DNA from: Chloroflexota bacterium
GTDB lineage: Bacteria > Chloroflexota > Anaerolineae > Promineifilales > Promineifilaceae
Length of the DNA stretch: 8,542 bases
Reading direction: 5' to 3'
Assembly: GCA_008501785.1 (NCBI GenBank)
Contig: QQUD01000390.1
Span: 1 to 8,542, forward strand
Part shown: one piece after another, positions 5,763-8,542 of the stretch
Layout of the letters: each line of letters starts with the position of its first letter
How positions within the stretch are numbered: position 1 is the first letter of the stretch
Notes under the pieces: model-generated
What the model was told of the DNA's origin: nothing
The model's database searches: none
The model's input: the letters and a program-made list of their open reading frames with translations, nothing else
Made by a program: the position numbers and the translations under genes

Positions 5763-6902
5763 ATGAGCAATAAATTTGCATTTATTATCCATCCCATCAA
5801 TCCAAAACGGGACGTAAGTCGCAAATATCCTACCCTGGGCAAATTACCAATCTGGCTGATTGATTTTTTGTCATTATTTTTCCCCCCAGTTTATATTTCT
5901 GAAATCACGGGTGTACAATCAATCCATACAAACCGCTCAACTTCTGGCTGGTTCATTGCCTGTCCGTTAACACCAACTCGTATGATGAGCCTTCCCCCCA
6001 GTGTAGTTTATCGAAAAATTATCCAAACTGGAAAATTTGCAGAAAGATTGGGAGCAGACTTACTGGGACTAGGCGCATTCACATCGGTTGTGGGTGATGG
6101 CGGCCAAACAATTGCAAAGCATTTAAACATCCCTGTTACAACAGGAGATAGTTATACAGTGGCAACGGCCGTTCACGCCATCCACAAAGCTGCAACGACA
6201 ATGGACATACCTTTGCACAAAACCACAGCTGCAATCGTTGGCGCAACAGGTGCAATTGGTGCAGTTTGTGCAGAGATGTTAGCACCCGATGTCAAGCAAT
6301 TACTCCTCATTGGACGCCGACAAGAAAAACTACAACATGTCGCACAAAAAGCTAAAAATGAAGGCTGCAAAAACGTAAACATTACAGATGATCTAAGCCA
6401 ACTCAAGCAAGCCCATGTCATCATAACCGTCACCAGCGCAGTGGATGCCATCATCGAGCCCAAACATCTACGAAAAGGGGCCATCATTTGTGATGTTGCC
6501 CGTCCACGTGACGTTTCCCAACAGGTATCACAAGATCGCCCAGATGTGCTTGTCATTGAAGGTGGCATGGTCAAAGTACCTGGACATGTCGATTTTGGGT
6601 TCAATTTTGGATTCCCTCCTCAAATGGCATATGCGTGTATGGCTGAAACGATGGCCTTGACGCTCGAACAAAGATTAGAATCATTCACACTTGGGAAAGA
6701 CATCACATTGTCTCAAGTTAAGACAATTGATACAATCGCAGATAAACATGGCTTCAAGCTCGGTGGATTCAGAAGTTTCGAGCGTGCTGTGACAGATGAA
6801 GAAATTGAAGCTATTAAAACCTACAGTAAAACCACCGAGTTAAACCCGAATACAAATACTTTAAGCAATAAACAATCGGTTTTAGATCCGATAACTTTAT
6901 AA
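5763..6902 (+). CDS. Long-chain acyl-ACP (acyl-CoA) reductase-like protein, AAR family
   Basis: A 379-residue Rossmann-fold protein resembling cyanobacterial AAR, which reduces acyl-ACP or acyl-CoA to fatty aldehyde with NADPH. Seen: N-terminal HPINPKRDVSRKY (10-22) matching the RDVSR of AAR; PPVYISEITG (41-50); LGLGAFTSVVGDGG (101-114); TTGDSYTVATAVHAI (126-140); nucleotide-binding VGATGAIG (159-166) and LLIGRRQEKL (181-190); and PPQMAYACMAETMALTLE (285-302). From memory, Cys292 in this last segment corresponds to the AAR cysteine that carries the acyl group (QMFACFAEAM). The reading frame is open from about 5562, but conserved sequence begins at the ATG at 5763 and the longer frame overlaps the previous gene, so I chose 5763; its Shine-Dalgarno is weak. 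It is slightly longer than AAR (about 340) because of a polar tail after 345. Shikimate or saccharopine dehydrogenase labels are likely in automated annotation. No aldehyde-deformylating oxygenase is in the window. Confidence 0.82.
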   Translation: MSNKFAFIIHPINPKRDVSRKYPTLGKLPIWLIDFLSLFFPPVYISEITGVQSIHTNRSTSGWFIACPLTPTRMMSLPPSVVYRKIIQTGKFAERLGADLLGLGAFTSVVGDGGQTIAKHLNIPVTTGDSYTVATAVHAIHKAATTMDIPLHKTTAAIVGATGAIGAVCAEMLAPDVKQLLLIGRRQEKLQHVAQKAKNEGCKNVNITDDLSQLKQAHVIITVTSAVDAIIEPKHLRKGAIICDVARPRDVSQQVSQDRPDVLVIEGGMVKVPGHVDFGFNFGFPPQMAYACMAETMALTLEQRLESFTLGKDITLSQVKTIDTIADKHGFKLGGFRSFERAVTDEEIEAIKTYSKTTELNPNTNTLSNKQSVLDPITL

Positions 6903-6920
6903 CAGCCAAGGAAAAAGCTC

Positions 6921-7808
6921 ATGAGCAATGGCCGAATTTTAATTGTTGAAGATGATTTTGATATTTCAAACATGCTGAAAATCTTCTTCTCGGGTCAGGG
7001 ATATAGCGTAGAAGTCGCTGCCCGTGGAACCGAGGCCCTCGATTTATGCCGTAAGAAGCTACCTGATCTGATTGTGCTTGACATCATGCTCCCAGATATG
7101 GATGGCTACGCGGTGTGTCGACAGCTTCGCACAACCACACGAACCGGGCATATTCCCATTATTTTTCTGACTCAACGAGATGAACGGAGTGATCGCATTG
7201 CCGGTTTAGAATTAGGGGCAGACGATTATATAACCAAACCGTTTGACATCGAAGAATTGAAGCTGAGAGTACGCACTGCGATTAATACGCATAAGCGTCT
7301 CAATTTGACCGATCCGATTACTGCACTCCCCAGCAGCCGTCTTATCGAAGATCAATTACGTGGTTTAATACGCGTTGAGAATTGGACCTATATGGAAATT
7401 GGGGTCGATCATTTAAATGCATTTAAAGATGCGTATGGATTCGTTGCCAATGATGAAGTATTGCGCTTTACGGCCATGCTTTTAAATGAGCTTGATGATC
7501 AGCTTGGCACTCTTGATGACTTTATTGGACATGCGAGCAGCAATACTTTCGTTTTAATTACATTAGCTGAAAATGTACAACCCTTGGTTGAACAATTAAG
7601 ACAACGCTTTGATGAAGGTATTTTGGCACATTATGGCTTTATGGACCGTGAGCAAGGAGGTATCTCGCTATCAGACGGTCGTATTGAGCCAATTATGCGA
7701 CTTTCAATTGGTCTTGTATCGGATACAACACAATCCTTCTCAGATATTAGAGAAATTACAGAAACGGCCGCTGAATTACGCCGCTTAGACCAAATTGAGA
7801 ATTCATAA
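6921..7808 (+). CDS. Response regulator: receiver plus degenerate GGDEF-like domain
   Basis: A 295-residue cytoplasmic regulator. The receiver spans about 4-122 with the acidic pocket Asp11/Asp12, phospho-acceptor Asp54 (VLDIMLPDMDG), Thr84 and Lys106 (ITKPF), so it should be phosphorylatable. Residues 129-290 follow the diguanylate-cyclase fold (LTDPITALPSSRLIEDQL at 129-146; VDHLNAFKDAYG at 162-173), but the RYGGDEF position reads HASSNTF (204-210), so it should be unable to make c-di-GMP; it may be a binding or protein-interaction domain. No DNA-binding domain is present. AAGGA at 6908-6912 lies eight bases before the ATG. Only 18 bases separate it from the reductase gene, suggesting co-transcription, and the next gene encodes a PAS-GAF sensor, a plausible partner. 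Confidence 0.9.
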   Translation: MSNGRILIVEDDFDISNMLKIFFSGQGYSVEVAARGTEALDLCRKKLPDLIVLDIMLPDMDGYAVCRQLRTTTRTGHIPIIFLTQRDERSDRIAGLELGADDYITKPFDIEELKLRVRTAINTHKRLNLTDPITALPSSRLIEDQLRGLIRVENWTYMEIGVDHLNAFKDAYGFVANDEVLRFTAMLLNELDDQLGTLDDFIGHASSNTFVLITLAENVQPLVEQLRQRFDEGILAHYGFMDREQGGISLSDGRIEPIMRLSIGLVSDTTQSFSDIREITETAAELRRLDQIENS

Positions 7809-7885
7809 GATTTATTAGGCTTTTCTTTTTTAAACAAATTCTTGAGATAATCTTATTTACGTAATTGTATTGGTAGCTAACAGGA

Positions 7886-8542
7886 ATGGAACAAGAATTA
7901 ACTTCATTAACAACATGGGCATTGCTAGATAATTTGCAAGAAGGTGTCCTGATTGTTGATCAAAATGGCGCAGTCATATATATCAATCACGCAGCCATTG
8001 AGCTTTTAGGCTTTGGTACAAGTATTGATCCTAAGAAAAAAGCGTCGGAGTATCTTTCACGATCAAAAGTTTGGGACAGCTTGCTTTCTGCACCGCATGA
8101 AGCCATCATGCAGACACTACATGGCAAAACAGTACGATTGGCTTCAAAAGAAAGCAGCCTATTTGATACAGAAGTTATTCAAATTCTCGTGAACGCCTAT
8201 ACCTTTCCATCTAAAGACAAAGAAGCCGCAATTGTAGTCGATCAATTATCGGCTCTAACTCAAATTAGTAAAGAACCGAATTTCGACAAAAAATTACAGT
8301 TCATTGTTGATGGTTTACAAAAATTGGGCTGGCAGCGAATCGGGTTAAGTTTACGTGATCAAGATTTTAACCCTACAAAAATTATCACGGCCGGTTTCTC
8401 AGAAGAAGAAAAGAAACATATTTTTGAAAACCTTTTACCAGCCTCTACCTGGCTAGATTTGTTTCAAGATGAATCTATACAACATTTTCGTCATGGTTCG
8501 TGTTATTTTGTACCAGGACATAGTAAATGGTCTCAAAAATGG
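7886..8542 (+). CDS. PAS-GAF sensor protein, N-terminal part (probable histidine kinase)
   Basis: 219 codons are open to the right edge, so the C-terminus is missing. Residues 11-122 form a PAS domain (LLDNLQEGVLIVDQNGAVIYINHAAIELLG begins at 13; the strand AAIVVDQLSALTQI ends near 127). From 133 a GAF-type domain begins (FDKKLQFIVDGLQKLGWQRIG, then SLRDQDFNP at 155-163 and ITAGF at 167-171). Proteins with this order in Chloroflexota usually continue into a histidine kinase, but no kinase motif is visible here. The ATG at 7886 is the first possible start, because an in-frame TAG lies at 7874; AGGA directly abuts it, which is too close for a good Shine-Dalgarno. It follows the response regulator by 77 bases with no clear terminator or promoter between them, so a two-component pair is likely. 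Confidence 0.8.
   Translation, partial: MEQELTSLTTWALLDNLQEGVLIVDQNGAVIYINHAAIELLGFGTSIDPKKKASEYLSRSKVWDSLLSAPHEAIMQTLHGKTVRLASKESSLFDTEVIQILVNAYTFPSKDKEAAIVVDQLSALTQISKEPNFDKKLQFIVDGLQKLGWQRIGLSLRDQDFNPTKIITAGFSEEEKKHIFENLLPASTWLDLFQDESIQHFRHGSCYFVPGHSKWSQKW

Larger units (their letters stand above)
5126..8394. repeat. Further scattered CGGCCG-core palindromes
   Basis: ACGGCCGT at 5126-5133 (beta-helix gene) and 6165-6172 (reductase gene); ACGGCCGC at 7764-7771 (response regulator); ACGGCCGG at 8387-8394 (sensor). Here the word is always read in the ACG-GCC frame (Thr-Ala). No copy lies between 970 and 5125 or in any intergenic region. Confidence 0.7.

Noticed and set aside
6173..6604. 143-codon minus-strand open frame inside the reductase gene
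   Set aside because: Antisense shadow of a well-supported gene; its composition mirrors the reductase codons.
7809..7885. T-rich stretch between response regulator and sensor as a terminator or promoter
   Set aside because: There is no GC stem before the T run, and GATAAT lacks a -35 at a usable distance.

Overview
The window looks like a piece of a chromosome from an AT-rich bacterium, most likely a member of the Chloroflexota (Anaerolineae-like). This rests on gene content recalled from family knowledge: a PATAN/DUF4388 protein followed by a stand-alone Ras-like GTPase, a response regulator with a degenerate GGDEF-type domain, a PAS-GAF sensor and a cyanobacterial-type acyl-ACP reductase homologue. 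No rRNA or marker protein fixes the phylum. I see no mobile element, CRISPR array or phage gene.

Left part (1-1406, minus strand): the tRNA(Ile)-lysidine synthetase gene tilS runs off the left edge. Upstream of it are a very regular intrinsic terminator and a tRNA-Leu(UAA) gene with its own likely promoter. A 395-base gene-free stretch (1342-1736) then carries divergent promoters. The plus-strand one is a near-consensus sigma70-type promoter with a leader of about 187 nt.

Middle-left (1737-3204, plus): a PATAN/DUF4388 protein with a C-terminal winged-helix-like segment and a basic tail, then a small GTPase. This pair resembles signalling or polarity modules. Two mutually exclusive hairpins lie over the GTPase ribosome binding site.

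Centre (3205-6902, plus): a gene-free 221-base stretch holds four TTNAC elements exactly 11 bp apart just upstream of a TATAAT box, which resembles a PHO box. It is followed by a roughly 160-nt leader with pseudoknot potential and a stem that could hide the Shine-Dalgarno sequence. Downstream are an alpha/beta hydrolase, a left-handed beta-helix protein with an unrecognised N-terminal half, and an acyl-ACP/acyl-CoA reductase (AAR)-like protein that keeps the NADPH motif and the catalytic-type cysteine. My inference is a lipid- or aldehyde-related operon under a PhoP/PhoB-like regulator with an additional RNA-level control.

Right part (6921-8542, plus): a response regulator with an intact receiver and a GGDEF-like domain that has lost its signature, closely following the reductase gene, then the start of a PAS-GAF sensor protein cut by the right edge. 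These may form a two-component pair.

Across the window the palindrome core CGGCCG occurs eight times, five of them as the full 8-mer ACGGCCGT. All are inside genes and in more than one reading frame. That is far more than base composition predicts and suggests a HIP1-like iterated palindrome.
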